From Paramuribaculum sp. (lineage in GTDB: Bacteria > Bacteroidota > Bacteroidia > Bacteroidales > Muribaculaceae), in contig JAFLSD010000004.1 of assembly GCA_022511125.1 (NCBI GenBank), positions 149,345 to 213,344 of the forward strand: 64,000 nucleotides of DNA. The letters are read 5' to 3'. Every line of letters starts with the position of its first letter. The stretch's first letter is position 1. The notes under the pieces are model-generated. The model was not told where the DNA came from and did no database searches. It worked only from the letters and a program-made list of their open reading frames with translations. A program made the translations under genes and the position numbers. Below, piece after piece: positions 53,055-63,811 of this stretch.

Positions 53055-54368
53055 ATGAGAATTCTAATTATTATCTCATTTTTTATTTGCTCTATTGTGA
53101 ATCTCTTAGGGCAAAATCATTATTTTGTTGTTTCTGACTCGGTAACCAGACTTCCGTTGTCGAATGCTTCAATTTTCGATAAGAATGGCAATTTAATTGG
53201 TTTGAGTAGCGGTAAGGGTATCACTCCAATGATTTCGCAAAAACAACTACCTATAACAATTCGTTTCATAGGTTATAAAGAAAGACATATCAATGATTTG
53301 CTTAAAGATACTATCTATCTGGACGAAAATTATTTTGAACTGCCGGAAATAGAAGTGGTAAGCAAAAATAGCCATATTTTACATATTCTCGGATATGTGA
53401 GAGAATATTCCACTTTGTCGACTTATAACGATTCTATTATATTATTCAGGGAAAAAATGGTGGATTTCATGATTCCACTGGAAGACAAATTAAAGTTTAA
53501 GGGTTGGAACAAACCGAGAATTTTAAAATCGAAATCGTACTATCGTTTCACAAATTCTTCGGGATTGGATAGTGTAAGTGACGAATGTGAACATCACTTT
53601 TCATGGTCAGACTGGATAGGAGTGCTCCCGAAAACAGCTATTCCTAATGAGTTGATCAAAGATGAAATAGCAACCGACACAATTTTTGGCAAATATAGTC
53701 CTACTGAAATTTGGCTAAAAAACAATGGATTGATCTCTATAGATATAAATGTCATGGCAGATACCTTGAGTAGGAAATGGGTGCCTAATCTGTCCGGTTT
53801 TTTCGATAAGAATTTAGATTTTGAAACAATTCGATTGCGTCTGAATTATGACGATTCGGGGAATAAGAATTTGACCCCCATGGATCTTCGTGGATATTCT
53901 TTCAACATTGAATCCACAGGTAGAGGAAGAAAAATGTTTCGTTTTAATCATTTAGATGAAAAATTCTTTGTTTCTTCCTATGCGGAATTCTATATTCTTG
54001 ACAAAGAGATTATAACACTGAAGGAAGCGCGAAAATGGGAGAAACAAAAATTTGATTCTGAGGATATCGAAATTTTTCAAGCTTTTGAAGCGCCGGAACT
54101 TCAACCCGAAGTCGTCTCTTTGATAAATAGAGTGAATCAAATCGATAAAGATAAAATCATATTATCCAATAAACCCGACCTTAGCCTTATAAGCCATAAT
54201 CGGAATAATCGTAATTTTGATGTAGGAACCAGATTTCTCAATATCTTAAAGAACCTGACAGGTATTACATCAATTAAATATCATAGAAATAACAAGAAAA
54301 ACTGGAAAAAATTTCAGAATCAACTGAATGAAATGAACAAAAACCGAATACAGGAACAGATATTTTAA
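53055..54368 (+). CDS. Exported protein with carboxypeptidase-regulatory-like N-terminal domain
   Basis: Protein of 437 residues. A signal peptide (ILIIISFFICSIVNLLG) precedes about 90 residues that resemble the CarboxypepD_reg-like fold of Bacteroidota proteins (VVSDSVTRLPLSNASIFDKN, ITIRFIGYKE, IYLDENYFELPEIEVV). The larger C-terminal part has no motif I recognise. Not a TonB receptor: no plug or barrel follows. It is 26 bp after the GH125 gene but may be independent. Likely periplasmic or outer-membrane associated. Confidence 0.65.
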   Translation: MRILIIISFFICSIVNLLGQNHYFVVSDSVTRLPLSNASIFDKNGNLIGLSSGKGITPMISQKQLPITIRFIGYKERHINDLLKDTIYLDENYFELPEIEVVSKNSHILHILGYVREYSTLSTYNDSIILFREKMVDFMIPLEDKLKFKGWNKPRILKSKSYYRFTNSSGLDSVSDECEHHFSWSDWIGVLPKTAIPNELIKDEIATDTIFGKYSPTEIWLKNNGLISIDINVMADTLSRKWVPNLSGFFDKNLDFETIRLRLNYDDSGNKNLTPMDLRGYSFNIESTGRGRKMFRFNHLDEKFFVSSYAEFYILDKEIITLKEARKWEKQKFDSEDIEIFQAFEAPELQPEVVSLINRVNQIDKDKIILSNKPDLSLISHNRNNRNFDVGTRFLNILKNLTGITSIKYHRNNKKNWKKFQNQLNEMNKNRIQEQIF

Positions 54369-54418
54369 ACGCTGTGTGTATAGGATTAAAAGCAAAGTAG
54401 TAATTCGGTTTTATATAA

Positions 54419-55015
54419 TTATGCGAGACGATCTGGATTCTTCTGAAGAAATTCTTTCCAGGATTTGAAACCGGTGGATTTTATTGGTTTGGTTGATTCA
54501 TAATGATGACATAGAGCCGCACCTAAAGCATCGGTAGCATCAAGATAAGGTGAGAGATCTTTTTCCGAAATATTTAATATTCTGCGAAGCATTTCCTGCA
54601 CTTGTTCTTTAGATGCTGCGCCATTGCCAGTTATAGCCATTTTTATTTTCCGCGGTTCATATTCAGTGATCGGAACATCGTGGGACAGGGCGGCCGCCAT
54701 TGCTACCCCCTGAGCTCTGCCAAGTTTTAACATCGATTGGACATTTTTCCCGAAAAATGGAGCTTCGATTGCCATTTCGTCTGGCATATATTGATCCACC
54801 AATCCCACAATTCTCTCATAGATACGTTTCAATCTTAGATAGTGACTCTCAAATTTGTTTAGCTGAATCACTCCAAGAGCTATCATTGACGGTTGCTTCC
54901 CCTTAATTCCTAAAATGCCATAACCCATTATATTCGTTCCGGGATCGATACCTATTATGATTTTGTCCCATTCCGAAATATTTTGCTTAAGTTCTGGAGT
55001 TTCGCTTTTCTTCAT
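54419..55015 (-). CDS. ruvC: Holliday junction resolvase RuvC
   Basis: Protein of 198 residues with the RNase H-fold acidic residues: Asp in [14 protein letters not shown], Glu in [10 protein letters not shown] and the Asp pair in [15 protein letters not shown]. It cleaves Holliday junctions made during recombination. It is the last gene of a five-gene minus-strand operon and overlaps the DUF4286 gene by 4 bp. Confidence 0.96.
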   Translation of the reverse strand: MKKSETPELKQNISEWDKIIIGIDPGTNIMGYGILGIKGKQPSMIALGVIQLNKFESHYLRLKRIYERIVGLVDQYMPDEMAIEAPFFGKNVQSMLKLGRAQGVAMAAALSHDVPITEYEPRKIKMAITGNGAASKEQVQEMLRRILNISEKDLSPYLDATDALGAALCHHYESTKPIKSTGFKSWKEFLQKNPDRLA

Positions 55016-55326
55016 AATTTGATTTCCTTCATTTTAGATATGAAAAAAAGCATATTCTGTTCGGTGGAGATTCTGAATTTGTTCAGTGTGTCATCCAATA
55101 GATTTTCTAAAGAGACAATTTTTTCTTCTCCCTCTCTCAAACGTAGTTGTAGTGAATAGGTCAATTCATCAGCTTCTGTAGTCAATGGTGATAAAACCTG
55201 AAATAAAGAGAATTCAGCAGTAATGCAAACTGAATGGATATCGTTCGCAAGGGAATGTCTGATAAAGTCAAATAGTTGACTCTTCAAACTGGTTTTTATA
55301 AAAAATGTAATATTTATCAGATTCAT
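55012..55326 (-). CDS. DUF4286-like small protein
   Basis: Protein of 104 residues without signal or membrane segments. It starts with a strand ([12 protein letters not shown]) and has two further strand/helix units, a ferredoxin-like pattern matching DUF4286, which is commonly found upstream of ruvC in Bacteroidales. Function unknown. The ruvC ATG overlaps its stop. Confidence 0.65.
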   Translation of the reverse strand: MNLINITFFIKTSLKSQLFDFIRHSLANDIHSVCITAEFSLFQVLSPLTTEADELTYSLQLRLREGEEKIVSLENLLDDTLNKFRISTEQNMLFFISKMKEIKL

Positions 55327-55343
55327 TTATTCAATAGCCTCAG

Positions 55344-55832
55344 CTATTCAATATAGCCAGTCCTGCTAAAGGAAAAAACATATATGATAACATAAAGCAG
55401 TGTAATTCCTATGCCAAGGATAAAGCTCCATTTTGTCCATTTGCCGGCTTCTTGGGAATAACGTTGCGCTTCCGCATAATTTCCCGCACGATATGCCGAT
55501 TCCACATGAGAAGCTTTTATTATTCCAACTATTCCAAAAGGAAGACAACAAAATAAGGTTACCAAAATAGATTCAACAAGCCATGTCTTAGGACAGACTC
55601 CATAATGTTGAGGCTCCTGACGACTATAATTATATCCATTGTCTGACATCTGTGGAGGTGCCGGAGGAACTTCGTTAAAACATATATTTAGTTCCGGTAC
55701 ATTGCCGGCAGGAGTCCATGATGTTAATTCCTGATTCCAAACAAGAGTAGATTTAGAGATATTCAATGCGCGAAGTTGTTCTACAGAATATGGCCCTTCC
55801 GGCGTTCCGTTATTTGCTAAATAATATTTCAT
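55344..55832 (-). CDS. GYF_2 plus CD225/dispanin-type membrane protein
   Basis: Protein of 162 residues. Residues 1-50 form a GYF_2-like domain (KYYLANNGTPEGPYSVEQL, then WTPAGNVPEL). Residues 80-155 look like a CD225/dispanin module: a first helix with CCLPFGIVGIIKASHVESAY, an amphipathic loop, then a second membrane helix. Such proteins are common in Bacteroidetes; cellular role is unknown. Located 12 bp after the GT2 gene. Confidence 0.8.
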   Translation of the reverse strand: MKYYLANNGTPEGPYSVEQLRALNISKSTLVWNQELTSWTPAGNVPELNICFNEVPPAPPQMSDNGYNYSRQEPQHYGVCPKTWLVESILVTLFCCLPFGIVGIIKASHVESAYRAGNYAEAQRYSQEAGKWTKWSFILGIGITLLYVIIYVFSFSRTGYIE

Positions 55833-55844
55833 GATGATTATTTC

Positions 55845-56615
55845 TTAACTAAAGTTATTTTCCAGTTTAGTTCTTCTGATAAATCGTGGAATGAAACCGA
55901 TATGTCGGAGCATCGTTGGAAAAGTTCCGAAAAATTGGCACATTATTTTAAATCTTTCTTTCAATGATTTTAATCTATTTTTGTCAGACACCCCTCCAAA
56001 TAAATAATCTATCAATATTTCATCTATAAGAAGACTATTTTTTGCTCGTTCCACACATTCAATGCACCATTTATAATCAGCCGAAAAACGATATGATGTG
56101 TCATAATTAGGAGCAATCGCTTTTTTTGGAATAAATGCTTGGTGACATACGACCATACCGTTTGAAAAACTTTTCACAGTTAATTCCTTTGGTGCAATTA
56201 AATGACGGCCAGCCAACCGCTTTCCTCTATTATCTACAATTTCCGTTTGTCCATAAACGATATCGGGAGAATCATTGTTCGATATCGAACTTGAAATAAT
56301 TTGAAGGGTATTGTCATTGTGAAATACATCACCGGCATTTAAAAAAATAAGATATTGACCTGAAGCTCGTTTAAGTCCCTTGTTCATTGCATCATATATG
56401 CCTGAATCTTGTTCTGAAAAGAATTTAAGATTCCCCGATTTAGCTAAATTGGAATTTAAGGCTATTTCAGGAGTCCGATCTGAAGAAAGACCGTCGCATA
56501 CTATATATTCAAAATCATGGAAACTTTGTGATTCAACGCTTTCTATGGTAGCGGCAAGCGTTTCAGCTGCATTTCTCGTAACGGTGATAATTGAAAATAG
56601 GGGCAAAGTTGTCAT
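55845..56615 (-). CDS. GT2 family glycosyltransferase (WcaA/WcaE-like)
   Basis: Protein of 256 residues: FSIITVTRNAAETLAATIES start, VCDGLSSDRT near residue 39, and FLNAGDVF near residue 94 as metal site. It belongs to the colanic-acid-like GT2 group. Acceptor and donor unknown. It lies in the ruvC operon between a mini secreted protein and the CD225 protein, 7 bp after the former. Confidence 0.88.
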   Translation of the reverse strand: MTTLPLFSIITVTRNAAETLAATIESVESQSFHDFEYIVCDGLSSDRTPEIALNSNLAKSGNLKFFSEQDSGIYDAMNKGLKRASGQYLIFLNAGDVFHNDNTLQIISSSISNNDSPDIVYGQTEIVDNRGKRLAGRHLIAPKELTVKSFSNGMVVCHQAFIPKKAIAPNYDTSYRFSADYKWCIECVERAKNSLLIDEILIDYLFGGVSDKNRLKSLKERFKIMCQFFGTFPTMLRHIGFIPRFIRRTKLENNFS

Positions 56616-56622
56616 CGGAAAA

Positions 56623-56958
56623 CTATCTAACGACTAATTTTTTTGACCACTTCTCACATTTGACAATGTAACAACCTTTAGAGAGATCTATGCGGTTTGA
56701 ATTACCTACAATCTCTATCTTTTTTGCCAATTGACCTGTAATAGAGAAGATTAGAAAGGTTGATTTTTGATTGTCACCAATGCTGATTTCGAGTCCTCCT
56801 TCTACCACATTCACTTGAGGGTTTTCTTTAGAAGGCTGTTGATCTACTAAATCAAAATCATATTTATCCTGCTCATCGTATGTATTTTGTGCATTTGCGG
56901 ATAATGCGAGAAACGCACATAAAAACATTAATATGAGGGGTTTTAAATTCATTTTCAA
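56623..56958 (-). CDS. Small exported protein with type IX secretion-like C-terminal domain
   Basis: Protein of 111 residues. A signal peptide (to about residue 23, SANA) is followed by ~20 polar residues and then a beta-rich segment ending in IFSITGQLAKKIEI, IDLSKGCYIVKCEKWSKKLVVR. This pattern (G-Q-x2-K, then L-x-K-G-x-Y-I-V, then K-K-L-V-V) closely resembles type A sorting domains of T9SS cargo, but without a cargo module. It heads the operon and has a -7 box 23 bp upstream. Whether it is surface-exported is unknown. Confidence 0.7.
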   Translation of the reverse strand: MKMNLKPLILMFLCAFLALSANAQNTYDEQDKYDFDLVDQQPSKENPQVNVVEGGLEISIGDNQKSTFLIFSITGQLAKKIEIVGNSNRIDLSKGCYIVKCEKWSKKLVVR

Positions 56959-56980
56959 GATCTTAATATGATTTTAGTTG

Positions 56981-56988
56981 CAAATTTA
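56981..56988 (-). promoter_or_regulatory. -7 promoter box for the ruvC operon
   Basis: Minus-strand TAAATTTG fits TAnnTTTG, about 23 bp before the start codon of the operon's first gene. Confidence 0.55.
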
Positions 56989-57091
56989 CAATTTTCATAT
57001 CATATATCAAAAATCATCAGTCGTTTTAACTGTTCACATGATATTAAACATGATGGATGACGATTTGATTTGTAATTTGGCTGAAAAATGG

Positions 57092-57099
57092 TAACTTTG
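57092..57099 (+). promoter_or_regulatory. -7 promoter box for the glycogen genes
   Basis: TAACTTTG fits TAnnTTTG, 27 bp before the glycogen synthase ATG. Confidence 0.65.
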
Positions 57100-57125
57100 C
57101 AGACGAAAAAAATTAAATTATTTAT

Positions 57126-58799
57126 ATGGAAGTAGCTCCGGTAGCTCTTGAACTGCTTTTTGAAACGAGCTGGGAGGTGTGCAATAAGGTAGGTGGAATC
57201 TACACCGTTCTGTCAACTAAAGCATATACTCTTTCAACGTTATATAAGGATCGTTTGATATTCATAGGCCCTGATGTTTGGTCTGAAGACAAAAAATCTC
57301 CTTTTTTTATAGAATGCGACACTGTTCTTGATTCTTGGTCGAAGAGTGTTTCTTTACCATACGGGATTAAATGCAGGACAGGAGTTTGGGATATTCCCGG
57401 AAAACCATTAGTTGTTCTCGTCAGATTTGACGAGTTATATAAAGAAAACAACAGGTTATACGGTGAAATGTGGGAGCATTTTGGAGTCGATTCGCTCCAT
57501 TCCTATGGCGATTATGGAGAAGCTTGCGCTTTTTCTCATGGTGCGGCAATTGTTATAGAGAGTATCTATAATCATTTCAGCAGCCAGAAACCGCTTAAAA
57601 ATGTAATTGCCCATTTCGATGAATGGACAACAGGAATGGGGTTACTTTATTTAAAATCTAAGGTGCCCGGCATAGCAACGATATTCACTACTCATGCCAC
57701 CAGCATTGGCAGAAGTATATGTGGTAACAATAAGCCGCTTTATGGTCAATTACCCAATTACAACGGTGACCAAATGGCAGAAGAGCTAAATATGCAGTCT
57801 AAACATTCGCTTGAAAAAATTGCAGCTCATCAGTCTGACTGTTTTACGACAGTCAGTGAAGTTACTGCTCTTGAGTGCGAACAGCTCTTATCTTTGAAAC
57901 CTAATATTGTAACACCTAATGGTTTTGAAGCGAATTTCGTGCCAAAAAAGAGAGAATTTGTAAAAAAGAGGAAAGAAGCGAGAGCAAAATTGCTGGAAGT
58001 AGCCGGCGTTCTTACCGGCCAAAAATTAAATGATGATTCTTTCCTAATTTGCACTTCTGGTAGATATGAATATCGCAATAAGGGAATAGATATATTTCTC
58101 GATGTCGTAAATACTTTGAATGGCAAAGTAAAGGATCGGGAGATAATAGCATTCATTCTCGTCCCCGGTTGGGTCAAACACTATAGGGAAGATCTGCAAA
58201 ATGCGATAGAAAACCAAAAAAATGGATTGACCGCGTTGCCTAATCCGGTGATTACCCATGAATTGGTCGAAGCATATAATGACAACATTCTTAAGCGTCT
58301 GACAGAGTTAAATCTAAACAATACGGAGGGGAAAGTAAAGGTTATCTTTGTTCCATGCTATTTAAATGGAGATGACGGCATATTTAACAAAGACTATTAT
58401 GACCTTTTGATAGGTTTTGACGCAACCGTATTCTCATCCTATTATGAACCATGGGGTTATACACCTTTAGAAAGTATTGCGTTCGGTGTTCCCACTATCA
58501 CTACATCATTATCCGGATTTGGTCAGTGGATTCTAACAACCACAGAAAATCAGTTTGAAGCCTGCGGAGTTAATGTAATAGGAAGAGGTGATTATAATTA
58601 TGGAGAAGTAGTTGAAAACATTTCTCGATCGTTGACTTTTTTAAGTCAGTGCGATAGAGAAGAGAATGACAAGATAAGTAAAGCGGCAATTAAAACTTCA
58701 AACAATGCCTCTTGGAAGTATTTTGTGAAATACTATATTGACGCTTTTGAAATAGCTTTAAATAACAGAAATAAACGAATAAAATCTCAAACGAAATAA
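57126..58799 (+). CDS. Glycogen synthase, GT3-like
   Basis: Protein of 557 residues. [22 protein letters not shown] at the start and [20 protein letters not shown] near residue 440 place it with the eukaryote-like GT3 glycogen synthases rather than bacterial GlgA of GT5. GT3 enzymes extend alpha-1,4-glucan, usually from UDP-glucose. It forms an operon with the phosphorylase gene 3 bp downstream. The donor nucleotide is inferred from the family. Confidence 0.9.
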   Translation: MEVAPVALELLFETSWEVCNKVGGIYTVLSTKAYTLSTLYKDRLIFIGPDVWSEDKKSPFFIECDTVLDSWSKSVSLPYGIKCRTGVWDIPGKPLVVLVRFDELYKENNRLYGEMWEHFGVDSLHSYGDYGEACAFSHGAAIVIESIYNHFSSQKPLKNVIAHFDEWTTGMGLLYLKSKVPGIATIFTTHATSIGRSICGNNKPLYGQLPNYNGDQMAEELNMQSKHSLEKIAAHQSDCFTTVSEVTALECEQLLSLKPNIVTPNGFEANFVPKKREFVKKRKEARAKLLEVAGVLTGQKLNDDSFLICTSGRYEYRNKGIDIFLDVVNTLNGKVKDREIIAFILVPGWVKHYREDLQNAIENQKNGLTALPNPVITHELVEAYNDNILKRLTELNLNNTEGKVKVIFVPCYLNGDDGIFNKDYYDLLIGFDATVFSSYYEPWGYTPLESIAFGVPTITTSLSGFGQWILTTTENQFEACGVNVIGRGDYNYGEVVENISRSLTFLSQCDREENDKISKAAIKTSNNASWKYFVKYYIDAFEIALNNRNKRIKSQTK

Positions 58800-58801
58800 T
58801 T

Positions 58802-61357
58802 ATGAAAATTCAAGCAAGCAATTCTAACAGTCCTATCTGGAGAGATACAATAATCAGTGCGGAACTACCCGAAAAATTAAAACCATTAGAAAAAATTGCA
58901 AAAAATCTATGGTGGGTTTGGAATAGTGAAGCCAAAAATCTATTCAGAGACTTGGATCCTGATATGTGGCGTTCAACAGGAGAAAATCCGGTCATTCTCC
59001 TCCAAAAACTTTCGACTGATAGAATGGAGCAAATCAAGAAAGATCCGGAGATGATGGAACGAATAAATCATGTTTATTCGAGTCTGAAAGAATATTTAAA
59101 GAAACCAATGAGAAAAGATATCCCGTCAGTCTCATATTTTTCAATGGAATATGGACTATGCAACTGTCTGAAAATTTATTCAGGCGGTCTGGGAGTGCTT
59201 GCCGGTGACTATATCAAAGAAGCTTCAGATTCTTGTGTTGACATGACAGCAGTGGGCTTCCTTTACAGATACGGATATTTTACCCAGACGTTATCGGTAG
59301 ACGGTCAACAAATAGCTAATTATGAACCTCAGAATTTCAATCAATTACCTATCGAACAGGTGTTGGATGATGAAGGTCATCCTATGATTCTTGAAGTTCC
59401 TTATCCCGGAAGAATAGTTTATTCACACATCTGGAGAGTTAATGTAGGCCGTATGAAACTGTATCTGTTGGATACCGATTTCGACATGAACAGTGAATTC
59501 GACCGTCAGATCACTCATCAGCTTTATGGAGGAGATTGGGAAAACCGAATCAAGCAGGAATATCTACTCGGTATAGGAGGAGTGTTGATGCTTAAAAAAT
59601 TAGGTATCCATTCAAATCTGTATCATTGTAATGAAGGTCATGCCGCTCTTTTAAATCTTCAGCGTCTTGTAGATTACGTACAAGAAAAAGGTCTTGATTT
59701 TGAAACGGCATTGGAAGTTGTCAGATCATCCTCTCTTTACACCGTTCATACTCCTGTCCCTGCAGGACATGACTATTTTGACGAAGGTTTGTTTGGCAAA
59801 TATATGGGTGAATATCCTGCTAAATTGGGTATCAGCTGGAATGATCTTATGAATATGGGTCGTGAAAATCCTGATACTAACGAACGTTTCTCTATGAGTG
59901 TATTTGCCTTGAAAACATGTCAGGAAGCAAATGGCGTGAGCTGGTTGCATGGAGAGGTGTCGAAAAAAATGTTTGCGGGTATCTGGAAAGGTTACTCCTG
60001 GGAAGAGAGTCATGTGGGATACGTGACTAATGGAGTCCACATGCCAACCTGGGCTGCTTCTGAATGGAAGGCTTTTTATGGTGAAAGATTAGGGCAACAG
60101 GTTTTTGAAGATCAGAGTAATCCTAAATCCTGGGAAGGTATATTCGATGTGCCTGATGAAGACATCTGGGATTTAAGAATGAAGATGAAAAATAAGTTCA
60201 TTAACTTTGTAAAACGTGACTTTAAAGCAAAATGGATAGCTAATCAAGGAGATCCCTCGGCAGTCATGAAGGTATTGGATAAGATTAATCCCAATGCTTT
60301 GATTATCGGTTTTGCTCGTCGATTTGCAACTTATAAGAGAGCTCATCTGCTTTTCACTGACCTCGAGCGTCTTGCTAAAATAGTTAATAATGAACAATTC
60401 CCTGTTCAGTTCGTGTTCTCAGGAAAGGCTCACCCGGCTGACGGCGCTGGTCAAGGTCTGATTAAAAGGATAATGGAAATATCCAGAATGCCTCAGTTCC
60501 TCGGAAAAATTATTTTCTTGGAAGACTATAATATGGTTGTTGCAAAGAGACTGGTTACAGGTGTCGACATTTGGTTGAATACACCCACCAGACCTCTTGA
60601 AGCTTCAGGAACTTCCGGCGAGAAAGCTGAGATGAATGGAGTGCTTAATTTCTCCGTGCTTGATGGCTGGTGGTATGAAGGCTATAGATTCGATGAAAAG
60701 GCAGGCTGGGCTTTGACTGAGCAAAGAACCTTTACTGATCAATCACAGCAGGACAAATTAGATGCTGCAACTATATATACAATGCTGGAAAACGAGATTA
60801 TTCCGCTATATTTCGAGAAGAATTCAAAGGGATATTCTCCTAAGTGGATTCAATATATAAAGGGATCTATTGGACATATCGCTCCTCATTTTACGATGAA
60901 GCGTATGATCGATGATTATATCGCAAGATTCTATACTCCGGAATATCATCGCTTCAAAGCTTTAACTGCTAAAGATTTCTCATTAGCGAAGGATATCGTG
61001 AAATGGAAAGAAAAAGTGGTTGAGAAGTGGGACGGCATCACGGTGGAAGCTTTGGAAGTAAATGAACCAGCCCATAATCAGACAGGAGCTCGTTTCCAAG
61101 TTACGGCAGTAGTCAATACTAACGGATTAGATAGAGATTTAGGAATGGAATATGTTTCCTTTAAGGTTGAAGACGGTATAGAAAAATTCTATGAGTCTAA
61201 ACCTCTCAAAGTAATCAAGACTGACGGCGATGTTCTGACCTATTATTTGGATGAGAAAATAAGACAGGCAGGTGTCTTCAGATATGGTTTCCGTCTTTAT
61301 CCTAAAAATCCGAATCTTGCTCACAGACAAGATTTCGCCTATGTGAAATGGGTATAA
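58802..61357 (+). CDS. glgP: Alpha-glucan (glycogen) phosphorylase, GT35
   Basis: Protein of 851 residues of the shorter alpha-glucan phosphorylase subgroup: N-terminal [11 protein letters not shown] motif, [30 protein letters not shown]-type segment, [14 protein letters not shown] and the PLP-lysine region [16 protein letters not shown]. It releases glucose-1-phosphate from glycogen. An N-terminal DUF3417-like part is included. It partners the synthase upstream; a terminator hairpin follows. Confidence 0.94.
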   Translation: MKIQASNSNSPIWRDTIISAELPEKLKPLEKIAKNLWWVWNSEAKNLFRDLDPDMWRSTGENPVILLQKLSTDRMEQIKKDPEMMERINHVYSSLKEYLKKPMRKDIPSVSYFSMEYGLCNCLKIYSGGLGVLAGDYIKEASDSCVDMTAVGFLYRYGYFTQTLSVDGQQIANYEPQNFNQLPIEQVLDDEGHPMILEVPYPGRIVYSHIWRVNVGRMKLYLLDTDFDMNSEFDRQITHQLYGGDWENRIKQEYLLGIGGVLMLKKLGIHSNLYHCNEGHAALLNLQRLVDYVQEKGLDFETALEVVRSSSLYTVHTPVPAGHDYFDEGLFGKYMGEYPAKLGISWNDLMNMGRENPDTNERFSMSVFALKTCQEANGVSWLHGEVSKKMFAGIWKGYSWEESHVGYVTNGVHMPTWAASEWKAFYGERLGQQVFEDQSNPKSWEGIFDVPDEDIWDLRMKMKNKFINFVKRDFKAKWIANQGDPSAVMKVLDKINPNALIIGFARRFATYKRAHLLFTDLERLAKIVNNEQFPVQFVFSGKAHPADGAGQGLIKRIMEISRMPQFLGKIIFLEDYNMVVAKRLVTGVDIWLNTPTRPLEASGTSGEKAEMNGVLNFSVLDGWWYEGYRFDEKAGWALTEQRTFTDQSQQDKLDAATIYTMLENEIIPLYFEKNSKGYSPKWIQYIKGSIGHIAPHFTMKRMIDDYIARFYTPEYHRFKALTAKDFSLAKDIVKWKEKVVEKWDGITVEALEVNEPAHNQTGARFQVTAVVNTNGLDRDLGMEYVSFKVEDGIEKFYESKPLKVIKTDGDVLTYYLDEKIRQAGVFRYGFRLYPKNPNLAHRQDFAYVKWV

Positions 61358-61383
61358 AATAAATTATTCAAACAATTATCGTC

Positions 61384-61414
61384 AATGGATGTATCTATAT
61401 TAGATGCATCCATT
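61384..61414 (+). terminator. Terminator of the glycogen operon
   Basis: 14-nt arms (61384-61397 and 61401-61414) pair with one G-U and a 3-nt loop, 26 bp after the glgP stop, followed by GTTCTT. The T tract is short. Confidence 0.6.
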
Positions 61415-61439
61415 GTTCTTATGTATAAATATAATTTAT

Positions 61440-61447
61440 TAACTTTG
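61440..61447 (+). promoter_or_regulatory. -7 promoter box for pyrK-pyrD
   Basis: TAACTTTG fits TAnnTTTG, 29 bp before ATG 61476 and 20 bp before GTG 61467. Confidence 0.65.
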
Positions 61448-61475
61448 CCTAAAATAAACATCTTAAGTGAAACAG

Positions 61476-62255
61476 ATGAGAAAAAAAATAATCAGGGATT
61501 TCAAAGTATGTGAGAATCTTAAATTAAATGATTCGTTTTCTTTGCTAATACTCAGACCGGCGACAGGAGAAAAGTTAAATGTAACTGTGGAACCGGGACA
61601 GTTTGTTCAGATCAAAATACCTGAATCCGTTACAACATTGAGAAGACCGATATCTATATGTAATTATATTGAAGATAACGATGAATTATGGCTCCTTGTT
61701 AGAAAAGCTGGAAAAGGCACAGAAGTTTTATGCGGTATTCGTGAAGGGGCAGTTCTTAATCTTATCTTACCCCTTGGCACAGGATTTAAACTTCCGCAGT
61801 CAGGAGAAAAAATACTTTTAGCTGGAGGGGGAGCAGGTATGGCGCCTCTTCTATATTCGGGAAAAATATTTAATGCTCATGGCGCGAATGTATCCTTTTT
61901 ATTAGGGGCGCGGACAGCTAATGATATTTTTCTTTTAGAAGAATATAAAAAATATGGTAATACAAATATATCAACTGAAAACGGATCATTGGGGGAGGCT
62001 GGTCTGATAACATTCAATAGCGTGTTAAAAGAAGACTTTGACATGGTATATTGTTGTGGGCCGTTGCCTATGATGAAAGCGATAGCTAAAATATGCAAGA
62101 CAAGAGCCATCGAATGTGAAGTTTCACTCGAAAATACGATGGGTTGTGGAATAGGGGCGTGCTTGTGTTGTGTTGAAAAGACGACACAAGGAAACAAATG
62201 TGTGTGTACCGAAGGGCCGGTATTTAATGTTAATCAACTAACTTGGGAAATATGA
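61476..62255 (+). CDS. pyrK: Dihydroorotate dehydrogenase electron-transfer subunit PyrK
   Basis: About 259 residues: FAD-binding [12 protein letters not shown]-binding [12 protein letters not shown], and the iron-sulfur loop with CGIGACLCC plus a later CVC. It passes electrons from PyrD to NAD+. I use ATG 61476; an in-frame GTG at 61467 would add three residues and cannot be excluded. Its stop overlaps the pyrD ATG as ATGA. Confidence 0.94.
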   Translation: MRKKIIRDFKVCENLKLNDSFSLLILRPATGEKLNVTVEPGQFVQIKIPESVTTLRRPISICNYIEDNDELWLLVRKAGKGTEVLCGIREGAVLNLILPLGTGFKLPQSGEKILLAGGGAGMAPLLYSGKIFNAHGANVSFLLGARTANDIFLLEEYKKYGNTNISTENGSLGEAGLITFNSVLKEDFDMVYCCGPLPMMKAIAKICKTRAIECEVSLENTMGCGIGACLCCVEKTTQGNKCVCTEGPVFNVNQLTWEI

Positions 62256-63157
62256 TAGATTTGACAGTATCAATCGGAAACTTAAAGTTGAAAAATGCTG
62301 TTCTTACCGCTTCCGGAACTTTCGGATATGGTGAAGAATATGCTGACTTTATAGATCTGAATCGTTTGGGCGGTTATATAGTAAAAGGAACAACTTTAGA
62401 ACCCAGAGAAGGCAATGATTATCCCAGAATGGTTGAAACACCTTCCGGAATGTTGAATGCGGTAGGCCTTCAAAATAAAGGCATCGAATATTTTATCAAT
62501 GAAATCTATCCTCGGATCAAACATTATGACAGCGAACTTATTGTTAACGTTTCTGGGAAACAGATTGAAGATTACGCAAAAGTTTGTCAATTAATCAACG
62601 AAAGGACTAATATAAAAGCTGTCGAAATAAACATCTCATGTCCTAATGTTAAAGAAGGGGGTATGGCTTTTGGAACAACCTGTTCTGGTGCAGCAGCAGT
62701 AACGAAAGCTGTAAGAAAAGCTTTTGATGGAGTTTTAATCATTAAGCTTTCGCCAAATGTGACAGATATTGCCGAAATTGCACGGTCGGTAGAAGAAGCA
62801 GGTGCTGATGCGGTATCGCTAGTCAATACCTTTATGGGTATGGCAATAGATATCGACAAAAGGACGCCATATTTATCTACAGTCACGGGGGGACTTTCAG
62901 GGCCAGCAATAAAACCGATTGCCCTCAGAATGGTTTGGCAGGTAGCCAAGGCGGTTAAAATTCCGGTTATTGGTCTTGGCGGTATAATGACCGGTAGAGA
63001 TGCTATAGAGTTTATTATGGCTGGAGCCAGCGCAATTGAAATTGGGACTGCTAATTTTATAGATCCTACGGTAACTATAAAAATTATAGATTATATCGAT
63101 GATTATTGCAGGAGAAATAATATCACTTCGTTAGATGAAATACGTGGTATTATTTAA
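62252..63157 (+). CDS. pyrD: Dihydroorotate dehydrogenase catalytic subunit PyrD (class 1B)
   Basis: About 301 residues, FMN TIM barrel: [33 protein letters not shown], the active-site cysteine in [11 protein letters not shown], and [15 protein letters not shown]. Pairing with pyrK marks it as the NAD-linked class 1B enzyme. It oxidises dihydroorotate to orotate in pyrimidine synthesis. Start ATG 62252 overlaps the pyrK stop; an upstream TTG at 62243 is unlikely. It shares its last bases (TTAA) with the stop of the convergent regulator. Confidence 0.96.
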   Translation: MIDLTVSIGNLKLKNAVLTASGTFGYGEEYADFIDLNRLGGYIVKGTTLEPREGNDYPRMVETPSGMLNAVGLQNKGIEYFINEIYPRIKHYDSELIVNVSGKQIEDYAKVCQLINERTNIKAVEINISCPNVKEGGMAFGTTCSGAAAVTKAVRKAFDGVLIIKLSPNVTDIAEIARSVEEAGADAVSLVNTFMGMAIDIDKRTPYLSTVTGGLSGPAIKPIALRMVWQVAKAVKIPVIGLGGIMTGRDAIEFIMAGASAIEIGTANFIDPTVTIKIIDYIDDYCRRNNITSLDEIRGII

Positions 63158-63714
63158 GAAATCCCTTTTCCATCAGGAATAAAGGACTCAAAACTATTGT
63201 CATTATAATATACTATAATATTCACTATCTTCTTTCGTGAATCAACGTGTGATTCTGATTCTGTTGAATATACCGGGAATTCAGTTTTTCCTATGGGAAT
63301 TTTATTATTCGATTTTTCTACCGATTGATTAGCAGTAGAATTATTTTTGTTATTTATCGAGGTCCCATTATTTTTTAAAGGGGAGTCCTTTTCAGGAAAA
63401 TTAACCGCTATTCCAGTTAGTTTTTTATCTTCTTCTTGTTTGGATTCAACTCGGTTAAAATTTAATGAGTTTTGTAAAGTTTGAATTCCATTATTTTTAC
63501 ACAACATATCACCTTCGCCATACAAAAGCCACAGAACATTCAGAGAAGGATACTCTGTGTGTAATTTTCTCAACAACTCATCACTAACTTTTTTATTTCT
63601 GCCATTTAATAATTGCGAAAGAGTAGGTCTGGGAATTTTACATGCGTCCGCAAACTGAGTGACCGGTATATTGAGATAATTAATGAACTCTTTTAAACGA
63701 GAAACAATGTCCAT
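63154..63714 (-). CDS. XRE-family helix-turn-helix regulator
   Basis: Protein of 186 residues. The N-terminal HTH ([22 protein letters not shown], residues about 18-39, shown here in part as [12 protein letters not shown]) is followed by [14 protein letters not shown], a motif seen in many Bacteroidota phage-repressor-like XRE proteins. Residues 80-150 are Asn/Ser/Lys-rich and probably disordered. No S24 peptidase or other sensor is seen. A likely autoregulated repressor, given the palindromes upstream. Targets unknown. Confidence 0.85.
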   Translation of the reverse strand: MDIVSRLKEFINYLNIPVTQFADACKIPRPTLSQLLNGRNKKVSDELLRKLHTEYPSLNVLWLLYGEGDMLCKNNGIQTLQNSLNFNRVESKQEEDKKLTGIAVNFPEKDSPLKNNGTSINNKNNSTANQSVEKSNNKIPIGKTEFPVYSTESESHVDSRKKIVNIIVYYNDNSFESFIPDGKGIS

Positions 63715-63715
63715 T

Positions 63716-63735
63716 TTGTAAATTTATAAATGCAA
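63716..63735. promoter_or_regulatory. Operator-like imperfect palindrome adjoining the XRE start
   Basis: A 20-bp element with outer arms TTG and CAA, symmetric at about half its positions, directly in front of the XRE start codon. It shares TGYAAAT-type words with the sites further upstream. Confidence 0.35.
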
Positions 63736-63745
63736 TTAAGAGTTG

Positions 63746-63753
63746 CAAATGTA
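63746..63753 (-). promoter_or_regulatory. -7 promoter box for the XRE regulator
   Basis: Minus-strand TACATTTG fits TAnnTTTG, 32 bp before the start codon. Confidence 0.5.
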
Positions 63754-63783
63754 ATCATTGTTTTTTAATTATGCAAATTTGTC

Positions 63784-63811
63784 TTTGTAAATGTAATTTT
63801 ACAGATGCAAA
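63784..63811. promoter_or_regulatory. Candidate operator of the XRE regulator
   Basis: A 28-bp imperfect palindrome with outer arms TTTG and CAAA and inner arms TGTAA and TTACA, about 20 of 28 positions symmetric. It lies about 30 bp upstream of the regulator's -7 box, a usual place for autoregulation. Confidence 0.45.

Noticed and set aside
53055-54368. SusC/TonB-dependent receptor
   Set aside because: Only the carboxypeptidase-regulatory-like start resembles SusC; there is no plug or beta-barrel and the length is far too short.
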